NCBI GenBank assembly: GCA_947461185.1
Contig: CANHJY010000157.1
Location: 1 to 5,027, forward strand
DNA: 5,027 bases
Origin: Flavobacteriales bacterium
Lineage (GTDB): Bacteria > Bacteroidota > Bacteroidia > Flavobacteriales_D > Crocinitomicaceae
Reading direction: 5' to 3'
In this document: positions 1 to 5,027 of the stretch, one piece after another
Layout of the letters: each line of letters begins with the position of its first letter
Position numbering within the stretch: position 1 is the first letter of the stretch
Notes under the pieces: generated by a model
The model's input: only the letters and a program-made list of their open reading frames with translations
Databases searched by the model: none
Told to the model about the DNA's origin: nothing
Made by a program: the position numbers and the translations under genes

Positions 1-705
1 CTCATCAGCATTGTATTCCTTTCCAGTATTGAAAAACTTTACCTTATCACCTTTTGCAATTACTCCATTTTTAACTCTGTAATAAGCTATTATACCACGA
101 AAAGGATTAAATACCGAGTCAAAAATCATTGCTTGTAATGGTGCTTTTTCATCACCTGATGGAGCTGGAATACGATTAATTACAGCCTCTAAAATTTTAT
201 CTACACCCAAACCTGTTTTTCCTGAAGCCGGAATGATATCCTCCAAATCGCATCCTATCAAGTCAACAATCTGATCACTTACTTCTTCAGGCATTGCACC
301 AGGCAAATCCATTTTATTTAGAATAGGAATAATTTCTAAATCATGCTCCAAAGCCAGATATAAATTGGATATGGTTTGAGCTTCTATTCCCTGCGATGCA
401 TCTACGATTAATAAGGCTCCCTCACAAGCTGCAATAGAACGAGAAACTTCATAAGAAAAATCAACGTGTCCTGGTGTATCAATTAAATTCAATACGTAGT
501 CTTCACCCTCAAATTTATAGTTCATTTGAATCGCATGGCTCTTAATGGTTATTCCGCGTTCGCGCTCCAAATCCATATCATCTAGTGCCTGATTTTGCAT
601 TTCTCGCTCAGAAATGGTATTCGTGATTTGTAAAAGTCGGTCGGCAAGTGTGCTTTTTCCGTGGTCTATGTGCGCAATAATGCAGAAGTTGCGAATGTTT
701 TTCAT
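1..705 (-). CDS. lepA: Elongation factor 4 (LepA), N-terminal part, cut by window edge
   Basis: Ribosome-associated translational GTPase. In the known family it binds elongating ribosomes and is proposed to promote back-translocation or to help 30S maturation under stress. Reading the minus strand from the ATG at 705-703 gives 235 codons open to base 1, so roughly the first 40% of a protein usually near 600 residues. The GTPase motifs are in order: P-loop AHIDHGKST at about residues 11-19, switch [11 protein letters not shown] at about 47-56 with the effector threonine, DTPGH at 76-80, NKMD at 130-133 and SGK at 161-163. The start of domain II follows ([16 protein letters not shown], about 196-211). 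RGITIKS in switch I and the direct [18 protein letters not shown] start distinguish LepA from EF-G, EF-Tu and BipA/TypA. It is transcribed divergently from ftsX. No frameshift or stop is seen; the truncation is only the window boundary. Confidence 0.97.
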   Translation of the reverse strand, partial: MKNIRNFCIIAHIDHGKSTLADRLLQITNTISEREMQNQALDDMDLERERGITIKSHAIQMNYKFEGEDYVLNLIDTPGHVDFSYEVSRSIAACEGALLIVDASQGIEAQTISNLYLALEHDLEIIPILNKMDLPGAMPEEVSDQIVDLIGCDLEDIIPASGKTGLGVDKILEAVINRIPAPSGDEKAPLQAMIFDSVFNPFRGIIAYYRVKNGVIAKGDKVKFFNTGKEYNADE

Positions 706-733
706 ATCAAATCCAGATAATTCCTGAAGCAAA

Positions 734-741
734 CAAAGTTA
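734..741 (-). promoter_or_regulatory. Probable lepA promoter, -7 element TAACTTTG
   Basis: On the minus strand TAACTTTG matches the Bacteroidota -7 consensus TAnnTTTG exactly and lies 28 bases before the lepA ATG, leaving a short leader of about 20-25 bases. No good TTG -33 element is visible at the expected spacing; the position holds GAA. The call rests on one box and its placement. Confidence 0.5.
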
Positions 742-779
742 GTTTAAAAAATGAAATCTTTTCCGATTACTAACGATTG

Positions 780-818
780 AGAAGAATAAAAAGAGAAAAG
801 GAGGCGAACCTCCTTTTC
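780..818 (-). terminator. Perfect 10-bp hairpin, likely minus-strand intrinsic terminator
   Basis: The arms GAAAAGGAGG (795-804) and CCTCCTTTTC (809-818) pair without mismatch around a 4-base loop. Read on the minus strand the loop is TTCG, a stable tetraloop, and the stem is followed by TCTTTTTATTCTTCTC, a reasonable U-rich tail. Read on the plus strand the next bases are ACAACCTAAACC, with no T-tract. As a terminator it therefore works best on the minus strand, just before the lepA promoter, where it would insulate lepA from antisense transcription. No minus-strand gene or clear promoter lies upstream of it in the window, so it could instead be a structured RNA or repeat element. Confidence 0.45.
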
Positions 819-1063
819 ACAACCTAAACCACTACTACTTATGAAAACTGAACGTTAACAAACTTCAAAAACTGTGATGTTTTTTCAATTTCTTGTGTTC
901 TGATATCAATAACGCACAAAAGTCATAAAAGATTACATGAAACAATTATTTTAACTTTTTTTTAGGAATAAGTGAAAATCATAAATTCAAAAAATGGGGT
1001 TATTAACAATTTATCTTTTTATAAGTTCGGAGTTGAGAGGCATTTTCTAAAATTCATATTTCT

Positions 1064-1071
1064 TAATTTAG
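1064..1071 (+). promoter_or_regulatory. Possible ftsX promoter, -7-like TAATTTAG
   Basis: TAATTTAG matches the Bacteroidota -7 pattern TAnnTTTG at all but one fixed position and lies 8-15 bases before the ftsX ATG, which would give an almost leaderless transcript. No TTG is found at the expected upstream spacing; the nearest, at 1033-1035, is 28 bases away. A second partial match, TATCTTTT at 1012-1019, also lacks a -33 partner. Weak evidence, but the divergent arrangement requires an ftsX promoter in this region. Confidence 0.3.
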
Positions 1072-1078
1072 CCAAATC

Positions 1079-1969
1079 ATGAGTAAGAGGGCTTCTAAAT
1101 ACGGGAAATTAGGATTAAGAACCAGTTATGTATCGACAGTGATTGGTATTTCTTTAGTACTATTCATGATAGGTTTGGTAATTGCCGGCATATTGGGCCT
1201 TGAAAATGTCCAAAAACAAGCCAAAGAAAGTTTACAAGGTGATTTGTTTTTCAAGTCTGAAATTAACGAAGCTGATATCAAACAAATTGAACAAGAGCTT
1301 AAAACTTGGAGTCAATTCAATGAGGTGTTTTTCGTTTCTCCGGATAGAGCTATTGAGGAATTTAGTGGTGACGATCAAACCGCTAAGGAAATACTCGATG
1401 TATTTGACGGAGAAAACCCATTACCCCCAACCATAGGATTCAAACCAAAAGAAGAATTTGCCACAAAAGAAGGAATGGAATCCATAAAAAAGGAACTATT
1501 ACAAACATACAGTAGTCAAATTGATGAAGTTAGTTATGATGAAGCAAGTGTAGAATCTGTCAATCTCGGGTTTAAGCAATTTGTTTTCCTATTCCTTGCA
1601 GTTGCCTTATTGCTCATAATAATTGCTGTTGCAATGATTAACAATACCATTCGTTTAGCCCTTTACTCCAAAAGATTCACGATTAAAACAATGCAACTGG
1701 TTGGTGCTAAATCCTCCTACATTCGAAGACCATTTATGCTCCAAGCGATTTTTCAAGGTATAATTTCTGCCATAATTGGAATTTCTTTACTCGTGACGCT
1801 TTTTTTCGCACTAAACAATTGGCTGGAATCAATTGAAATTAGCTTTGATTTGATTACTTTCCTAATATTAACTGCAAGCCTCTTGGCTTTGGGCGCGCTC
1901 ATTACGCTCGTTTCGACTTGGTTTGCACTCAATAAATATTTAAGAATGAAATTGGATGATTTGTATTAA
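1079..1969 (+). CDS. ftsX: Cell division protein FtsX (ABC transporter permease-like)
   Basis: FtsX is the membrane subunit of the FtsEX complex at the division septum. In studied bacteria FtsE ATPase activity is passed through FtsX to periplasmic activators of peptidoglycan hydrolases; it is not thought to be a transporter. The 296 residues show the family topology: a basic cytoplasmic N-terminus, TM1 at about 18-40, an acidic extracytoplasmic domain at about 41-165, then TM2 (about 167-187), TM3 (about 222-245) and TM4 (about 257-283) with a short basic C-terminus. The TIKTMQLVGAKSSYIRRPF segment (201-219) is the conserved cytoplasmic loop between TM2 and TM3 expected to contact FtsE. Length is normal for the family. 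The ATG at 1079 is the first in frame and no Shine-Dalgarno is seen. No ftsE gene adjoins it. It heads a cluster with a 9-base gap to the next gene. Confidence 0.93.
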   Translation: MSKRASKYGKLGLRTSYVSTVIGISLVLFMIGLVIAGILGLENVQKQAKESLQGDLFFKSEINEADIKQIEQELKTWSQFNEVFFVSPDRAIEEFSGDDQTAKEILDVFDGENPLPPTIGFKPKEEFATKEGMESIKKELLQTYSSQIDEVSYDEASVESVNLGFKQFVFLFLAVALLLIIIAVAMINNTIRLALYSKRFTIKTMQLVGAKSSYIRRPFMLQAIFQGIISAIIGISLLVTLFFALNNWLESIEISFDLITFLILTASLLALGALITLVSTWFALNKYLRMKLDDLY

Positions 1970-1974
1970 ATTTG
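1967..1974 (+). promoter_or_regulatory. Possible internal promoter, TAAATTTG over the ftsX stop
   Basis: TAAATTTG fits TAnnTTTG exactly, begins at the ftsX stop codon and ends 4 bases before the ATG of the DUF3098-like gene. No TTG lies at the expected spacing upstream. In AT-rich DNA such octamers arise often by chance, so this is only a candidate. Confidence 0.2.
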
Positions 1975-1978
1975 AACC

Positions 1979-2296
1979 ATGAGTAAACAGCATTTTAATT
2001 TCGGTTTTTCTGAAAGAAACTATAAACTCCTACTTGTAGGTTTAGGAATTAATGTCCTTGGTTTCCTTCTTATGATTGGCGGTGGTTCTGATGATCCAAA
2101 TAAATTTGACGCTTCTGAACTATTTAGTAATATCAGAATAACAGTTGCTCCAGCCCTTATTGTTTTGGGTTATGTTGTAATTATTTATTCCATTATGAAA
2201 AAACCACAAGTAGATTCCCACGCAGAGGAAATCGTTGTCAAACCACAACATAAGGAGCCTGTTCAAGCCCAAAAATCTGAGAAGGGTAAAAAATAA
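1979..2296 (+). CDS. DUF3098 family small membrane protein
   Basis: A 105-residue protein of unknown function. I recognise it as DUF3098-like from its architecture and its place between ftsX and uppP, which I recall as a conserved order in Bacteroidota. Two membrane segments are visible: about 15-35 (YKLLLVGLGINVLGFLLMIGG) and about 54-73 (ITVAPALIVLGYVVIIYSIM). Between them is a short loop rich in Asp and Asn with SDDPNKFDASELFSNIRITVAP, where the F-(D/N)-x-E-(I/L)-F-S-x-R-R/I-I-T-x-A-P pattern is the most family-like part. The tail from about 74 on is hydrophilic, rich in Lys, Glu and Gln, and probably disordered and cytoplasmic. There is no signal-peptide cleavage site and no enzymatic motif. 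The 9- and 8-base gaps to its neighbours indicate co-transcription. A role with FtsX or in envelope assembly is guilt by association only. Confidence 0.85.
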   Translation: MSKQHFNFGFSERNYKLLLVGLGINVLGFLLMIGGGSDDPNKFDASELFSNIRITVAPALIVLGYVVIIYSIMKKPQVDSHAEEIVVKPQHKEPVQAQKSEKGKK

Positions 2297-2304
2297 TTCA
2301 ACAA

Positions 2305-3114
2305 ATGGATAGCCTACAAGCATTGGTGCTGGCCATAATTGAAGGCCTCACTGAATATTTACCCATTTCTTCCACAGCTCACATGATTTTTGCGAGCTCA
2401 ATTTATGGAATTGAATCCGATGAATTTGTAAAACTTTTTCAAGTTTCAATTCAGTTCGGTGCAATACTCGCTGTTGTTATGCTCTATTGGAAGAAATTTT
2501 TAAATTTCAAATCTTACCAATTTTATATAAAACTTATACTTGCCGTTATACCAGCACTAATATTGGGGAAATTATTCGACGATAAAATTGAAGCCGTGCT
2601 AGAAAAACCTATTCCTATTGCTATAGTCTTGATTGTAGGTGGGATAATCTTACTTTTCATCGACAACATTTTTACCAGAACTACCATCGACAAAGAAGAA
2701 AAAATAAGTAATAAAAAAGCAATATTCGTGGGATTTTGGCAGTGTTTAGCTATGATGCCTGGTACAAGTCGTGCTGCCGCCTCTATTATCGGTGGGATGC
2801 AACAAGGTTTAACAAGAAAGATGGCCGCTGAATTTAGTTTTTTCCTTGCCGTCCCAACAATGCTTGCTGTTACTACATATTCCGTTTTTTTAAAAGATTG
2901 GCACTATAAGGGTGTAGAACAAAAAGGTATCGAGATGATAACCGCTAACAGTCAAAACATGACCATGTTCATCATCGGAAATATCGTTGCATTTATAGTA
3001 GCGGCATTTGCCATTAAATTCTTCATTGGATTTTTACAGAAATATGGCTTCAAAATTTGGGGTTACTACCGAATTGTCATCGGAATTCTACTGCTCATTT
3101 ATTTTTCACTTTAA
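2305..3114 (+). CDS. uppP: Undecaprenyl-diphosphate phosphatase (UppP/BacA)
   Basis: Integral membrane phosphatase that converts undecaprenyl diphosphate to the monophosphate, supplying the lipid carrier for peptidoglycan and other surface polymers; overexpression of the family gives bacitracin resistance. The 269 residues fit the family length of about 270. Motif 1, EGLTEYLPISSTAH (13-26), holds E13, E17, S22, S23, T24 and H26, which align at a constant offset of four with E17, E21, S26, S27, T28 and H30 of the E. coli enzyme. Motif 2 is PGTSRAAASIIGGM (152-165) with the catalytic-type R156. Several membrane helices are evident, and GYYRIVIG near 253-260 is the usual C-terminal motif. Family members commonly have STGH and SRS where this protein has STAH and SRA. 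The ATG lies 8 bases after the previous stop; the last base of its stop codon is the first base of truB. Confidence 0.95.
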   Translation: MDSLQALVLAIIEGLTEYLPISSTAHMIFASSIYGIESDEFVKLFQVSIQFGAILAVVMLYWKKFLNFKSYQFYIKLILAVIPALILGKLFDDKIEAVLEKPIPIAIVLIVGGIILLFIDNIFTRTTIDKEEKISNKKAIFVGFWQCLAMMPGTSRAAASIIGGMQQGLTRKMAAEFSFFLAVPTMLAVTTYSVFLKDWHYKGVEQKGIEMITANSQNMTMFIIGNIVAFIVAAFAIKFFIGFLQKYGFKIWGYYRIVIGILLLIYFSL

Positions 3115-3794
3115 TGGATTTTCAAAACGGGGAAACATTACTCGTGGATAAACCACTGGGCTGGACATCCTTTAATGTTGTAAGTAAATTGCGGTGGCAC
3201 ATCAAACAAAAAATTGGTGTCAAAAAGATAAAAGTGGGTCACGCAGGAACTTTAGACCCATTGGCAAGCGGCCTTCTTGTCATATGTACGGGTAAACATA
3301 CTAAAAAGATTACATCATTCATTAATGACCATAAAACATACACCGGAACGATATTATTAGGTAAAACAACGCCTTCTTTTGATTTGGAAACAGATTTTAA
3401 TCAAGAGTTTCCTTTCTCCCACATCGATTCGGAAATGATCGAAACTGTTCGTCAAAAGTTCCTCGGTCAAATCGAACAAACTCCACCTATTTTTTCTGCC
3501 AAACAAATTGACGGCAAGAGGGCCTATGATCTCGCTAGGTCAGGTGAAACTCCAGAAATGAAAGCAGTAACTATTGAAATCAATAACATAGTACTTTCAA
3601 CCAATCGCTTTCCGGAAATAGATTTTGAAATCACCTGCTCCAAAGGAACATACATTCGTTCTTTTGCCAATGACTTTGGAAAAGCATTAAATTCTGGCGC
3701 AACACTTGTTGCCCTAAGAAGAACAAAATCGGGTGAATTTTCAATAGAAAACGCAAAAACAATTGAAGCTTGGATTGAAGAAATTCAAGCTTAA
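3114..3794 (+). CDS. truB: tRNA pseudouridine(55) synthase TruB
   Basis: Isomerises uridine 55 in the T-loop of tRNAs to pseudouridine and acts as a tRNA folding chaperone in the cytoplasm. With the ATG at 3114 the protein has 226 residues. Motifs in order: LLVDKPLGWTSFNVV (9-23), GHAGTLDPLASG (42-53) with catalytic Asp48, TYTG with the conserved Tyr76, TPPIFSAKQIDGKRAYDLAR (123-142), CSKGTYIRSFANDFG (175-189) with Arg182, and LRRTKSGEFSI (201-211). The protein ends just after this catalytic core and lacks the C-terminal PUA-like extension of the roughly 314-residue E. coli enzyme, which I believe is normal in Bacteroidota. An in-frame ATG at 3057 would add 19 residues inside uppP; 3114 is preferred because the family homology begins there and it overlaps the uppP stop in TAATG, a typical translational coupling arrangement. 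Confidence 0.95.
   Translation: MDFQNGETLLVDKPLGWTSFNVVSKLRWHIKQKIGVKKIKVGHAGTLDPLASGLLVICTGKHTKKITSFINDHKTYTGTILLGKTTPSFDLETDFNQEFPFSHIDSEMIETVRQKFLGQIEQTPPIFSAKQIDGKRAYDLARSGETPEMKAVTIEINNIVLSTNRFPEIDFEITCSKGTYIRSFANDFGKALNSGATLVALRRTKSGEFSIENAKTIEAWIEEIQA
3766..3792 (+). other. Stem-loop at the 3' end of truB
   Basis: AAGCTTGGATT (3766-3776) can pair with AATTCAAGCTT (3782-3792) as an 11-bp stem with one G-U wobble and a 5-base loop. It reaches into the truB stop codon. No T-run follows (AATTAAACC), so it does not look like a standard terminator. It may be an mRNA 3' stability structure or a by-product of coding sequence. Confidence 0.35.
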
Positions 3795-3807
3795 TTAAAC
3801 CAATCCC

Positions 3808-3838
3808 TTGACAAGGGCTCTCCATTGTTGTATCTTTG
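3808..3838 (+). promoter_or_regulatory. Strong Bacteroidota-type promoter for queA
   Basis: TTG at 3808-3810 and TATCTTTG at 3831-3838 are separated by 20 bases, close to the primary sigma factor consensus of the phylum (TTG, 19 bases, TAnnTTTG). Transcription would begin around 3844-3847, giving a leader of about 30 bases that is A/T-rich and ends at the queA ATG. The promoter lies wholly in the 81-base gap after truB, so queA can be expressed independently of the upstream cluster. The -33 element is embedded in the interrupted palindrome CCCTTG-A-CAAGGG (3805-3817). Confidence 0.75.
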
Positions 3839-3875
3839 CACCCTCTTTTTAAAAAAGAAGTTAAAAAAGTATAGT

Positions 3876-4934
3876 ATGAGTAAAATGAAACTTTCTGATT
3901 TCAGTTTTCACCTTCCAGAAGAGTTGATAGCAGAATACCCAAGTGATAATAGAGATGAGGCTCGTTTGATGGTGCTTCACAGAGACTCAGGAAAAATTGA
4001 ACACCGCCTTTTCAAGGACATTACAGAGTACTTTACTGAAGGCGATGTAATGATCATGAACAACACTCGGGTTTTTCCTGCAAGAATGTATGGTAACAAA
4101 GAAAAAACCGGAGCCAAAATTGAGGTTTTCCTTTTAAGAGAACTGAATCGCGAAAGCCTATTGTGGGATGTTCTTGTTGATCCAGCTAGAAAAATTCGAA
4201 TCGGGAATAAATTGTATTTTGGTGATGATGATTCTCTTGTCGCTGAAGTAATCGATAATACCACTTCAAGAGGGAGAACCTTACGTTTTCTTTTTGATGG
4301 ACCATATGAAGAATTTAAGGCAAAAATCACTGAATTGGGTGAAACTCCTCTTCCTAAATATATCAAACGCGCAGTAGAACCTGAAGATGAAGACCGCTAC
4401 CAAACCATTTTCGCAAAAGAAGAAGGTGCCGTTGCTGCGCCAACAGCAGGATTGCACTTCTCTAGAGAATTACTAAAACGTTTGGAACTTCAAGGCGTAA
4501 ATTTTGCAGAGGTAACACTGCATGTCGGATTGGGTACCTTTCGTTCTGTTGAAGTAGAAGATCTTACCAAACATAAAATGGACTCCGAACAGGTAATCAT
4601 CTCAGAAAAATGTGCAGACATCGTAAACGAAGCTAAAATCAATAAAAGACGCGTTTGCGCTATAGGTACAACGTCAATGCGTTCTATTGAAACCTCAGTA
4701 TCAACAGATGGTTTATTAAAACCTTACGATGGCTGGACAAATAAATTTATTTTCCCTCCTTACGACTTCAGTATTGCAGATTGTATGGTTACCAATTTCC
4801 ATACACCGCTTTCTACGTTGTTGATGATGATTTCTGCTTTTTGTGGACATGATTTGATGATGGAAGGATACAAACAAGCCGTTGAAAATAAATACCGCTT
4901 CTACTCCTACGGAGACGCGATGTTGATTATATAA
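3876..4934 (+). CDS. queA: S-adenosylmethionine:tRNA ribosyltransferase-isomerase QueA
   Basis: Transfers and isomerises the ribosyl part of S-adenosylmethionine onto the preQ1 base at position 34 of tRNAs with GUN anticodons, forming epoxyqueuosine, the penultimate step to queuosine. The 352 residues match the family length (about 340-360). Landmarks: [18 protein letters not shown] (5-22), NNTRVFPAR (62-70), [19 protein letters not shown] (174-192) followed by [13 protein letters not shown] (213-222), HKMDSE (233-238), GTTSMRSIE (264-272), [17 protein letters not shown] (306-322) and YSYGDAML (343-350). The frame extends upstream to a TTG at 3825, but that start would lie inside the promoter, so the first ATG after the predicted transcription start is chosen. 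The ATG at 3885 (MKLSDF) is an equally family-like alternative giving 349 residues. The upstream bases are A-rich with no Shine-Dalgarno. A strong terminator follows. Confidence 0.96.
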   Translation: MSKMKLSDFSFHLPEELIAEYPSDNRDEARLMVLHRDSGKIEHRLFKDITEYFTEGDVMIMNNTRVFPARMYGNKEKTGAKIEVFLLRELNRESLLWDVLVDPARKIRIGNKLYFGDDDSLVAEVIDNTTSRGRTLRFLFDGPYEEFKAKITELGETPLPKYIKRAVEPEDEDRYQTIFAKEEGAVAAPTAGLHFSRELLKRLELQGVNFAEVTLHVGLGTFRSVEVEDLTKHKMDSEQVIISEKCADIVNEAKINKRRVCAIGTTSMRSIETSVSTDGLLKPYDGWTNKFIFPPYDFSIADCMVTNFHTPLSTLLMMISAFCGHDLMMEGYKQAVENKYRFYSYGDAMLII

Positions 4935-4951
4935 GAATATTTTGATTGATT

Positions 4952-4985
4952 AAAGGCTATCTGAAAAGATGGCCTTTTTTGTTTT
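4952..4985 (+). terminator. Intrinsic terminator after queA
   Basis: AAAGGCTATCT (4952-4962) pairs with AGATGGCCTTT (4967-4977) as an 11-bp stem with a single T-G wobble and a GAAA tetraloop, followed directly by TTTGTTTT. It begins 18 bases after the queA stop and fits a rho-independent terminator closely. The opposite strand has an AAA-rich flank but lacks a long T-tract, so it should act mainly on queA transcription. Confidence 0.9.
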
Positions 4986-5016
4986 GTACGGAATTTACTT
5001 AACGAACTTATATTTG
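4984..5016 (+). promoter_or_regulatory. Probable promoter for a gene beyond the window
   Basis: TATATTTG (5009-5016) is an exact TAnnTTTG match just after the queA terminator. A TTG at 4984-4986 lies 22 bases upstream, slightly longer than the usual 19. Position after a terminator and the good -7 element suggest a new plus-strand transcription unit starting near 5023; no start codon is visible before the window ends. Confidence 0.45.
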
Positions 5017-5027
5017 AAAATACAATA

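Larger units (their letters stand above)
706..1078. other. Divergent intergenic region between lepA and ftsX
   Basis: This 373-base stretch separates two divergent genes. It holds the lepA -7 element (734-741), a perfect hairpin (795-818), a five-codon ATG-AAA micro-ORF (841-858) and weak ftsX promoter candidates near the right end. Between 859 and 1060 the DNA is very AT-rich, with an uninterrupted T8 run at 956-963 and an 8-bp palindrome TGATATCA at 901-908. The longest ATG-initiated frame I noticed on the plus strand there is about 18 codons and looks non-coding. I see no tRNA, repeat array or insertion sequence. Confidence 0.7.

Noticed and set aside
901..908. Palindrome TGATATCA as an operator
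   Set aside because: Only 8 bp in AT-rich DNA and not near a clear promoter; chance is likely.
956..963. T8 run as the tail of a plus-strand terminator
   Set aside because: No stable hairpin precedes it; only very short A/T pairings are possible.
991..1060. Small gene starting at the ATG near 994
   Set aside because: About 18 codons with no homology, no promoter of quality and no conserved context.
1182..1436. 84-codon open frame inside ftsX
   Set aside because: Lys- and Asn-rich shadow of ftsX with no recognisable domain and no promoter.
2120..2323. Minus-strand open frame across the DUF3098-like gene
   Set aside because: Antisense shadow of a well-supported gene with no family resemblance.
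3057..3113. Upstream extension of truB by 19 residues
   Set aside because: It is the coding end of uppP in another frame; TruB homology starts at the 3114 ATG.
3631..3825. Minus-strand open frame over the end of truB
   Set aside because: Antisense shadow of truB and the following gap; no promoter or homology visible.
3825..3875. Upstream extension of queA to a TTG codon, adding 17 residues
   Set aside because: It lies inside the strong promoter, before the predicted transcription start, and the added residues are unlike the QueA family N-terminus.
3977..4366. 129-codon minus-strand open frame inside queA
   Set aside because: Antisense to conserved QueA motifs; the composition is that expected of a reverse-strand shadow.
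1..5027. A new defence, mobile or biosynthetic system
   Set aside because: All sizeable genes are recognisable housekeeping families in a compact order; no repeats, integrases, transposases or toxin-antitoxin pairs are seen.

Overview
The window looks like ordinary chromosomal core DNA from a member of the Bacteroidota, most probably a flavobacterium. Three things point that way. The DNA is AT-rich. Shine-Dalgarno sequences are absent before most starts, and A-rich leaders are used instead. Promoters resemble the Bacteroidota pattern TTG, about 19-20 bases, TAnnTTTG, with the clearest one in front of queA. Protein content agrees: a DUF3098-type small membrane protein sits between ftsX and uppP, and TruB is short and lacks the C-terminal extension of the E. 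coli enzyme.

Layout. Positions 1-705 on the minus strand hold the first 235 codons of lepA (elongation factor 4), cut only by the window edge. Positions 706-1078 form a divergent intergenic region. It contains a lepA promoter element, a perfect 10-bp hairpin that reads best as a minus-strand terminator, and a curious five-codon ATG-AAA micro-ORF, but no convincing gene. From 1079 a tight plus-strand cluster runs: ftsX (1079-1969), a DUF3098-like gene (1979-2296), uppP (2305-3114) and truB (3114-3794). Gaps are 9 and 8 bases, then a 1-base TAATG overlap. queA (3876-4934) follows after 81 bases with its own strong promoter, and a canonical intrinsic terminator closes the unit at 4952-4985. A further promoter-like sequence near 5009-5016 probably serves a gene beyond the window.

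Function. ftsX and uppP both act at the cell envelope: control of septal peptidoglycan hydrolysis, and recycling of the undecaprenyl lipid carrier. The small membrane protein between them is a plausible but unproven envelope factor. truB and queA both modify tRNA (pseudouridine 55, and the queuosine precursor at position 34), and lepA acts on the ribosome. The region is therefore a mixed envelope and translation housekeeping cluster.

I found no mobile element, CRISPR array, tRNA, rRNA or defence system, and no evidence for a new multi-gene system. The points most worth a second look are the hairpin plus micro-ORF in the intergenic region, the palindrome over the queA promoter, and an active-site-adjacent substitution in UppP.
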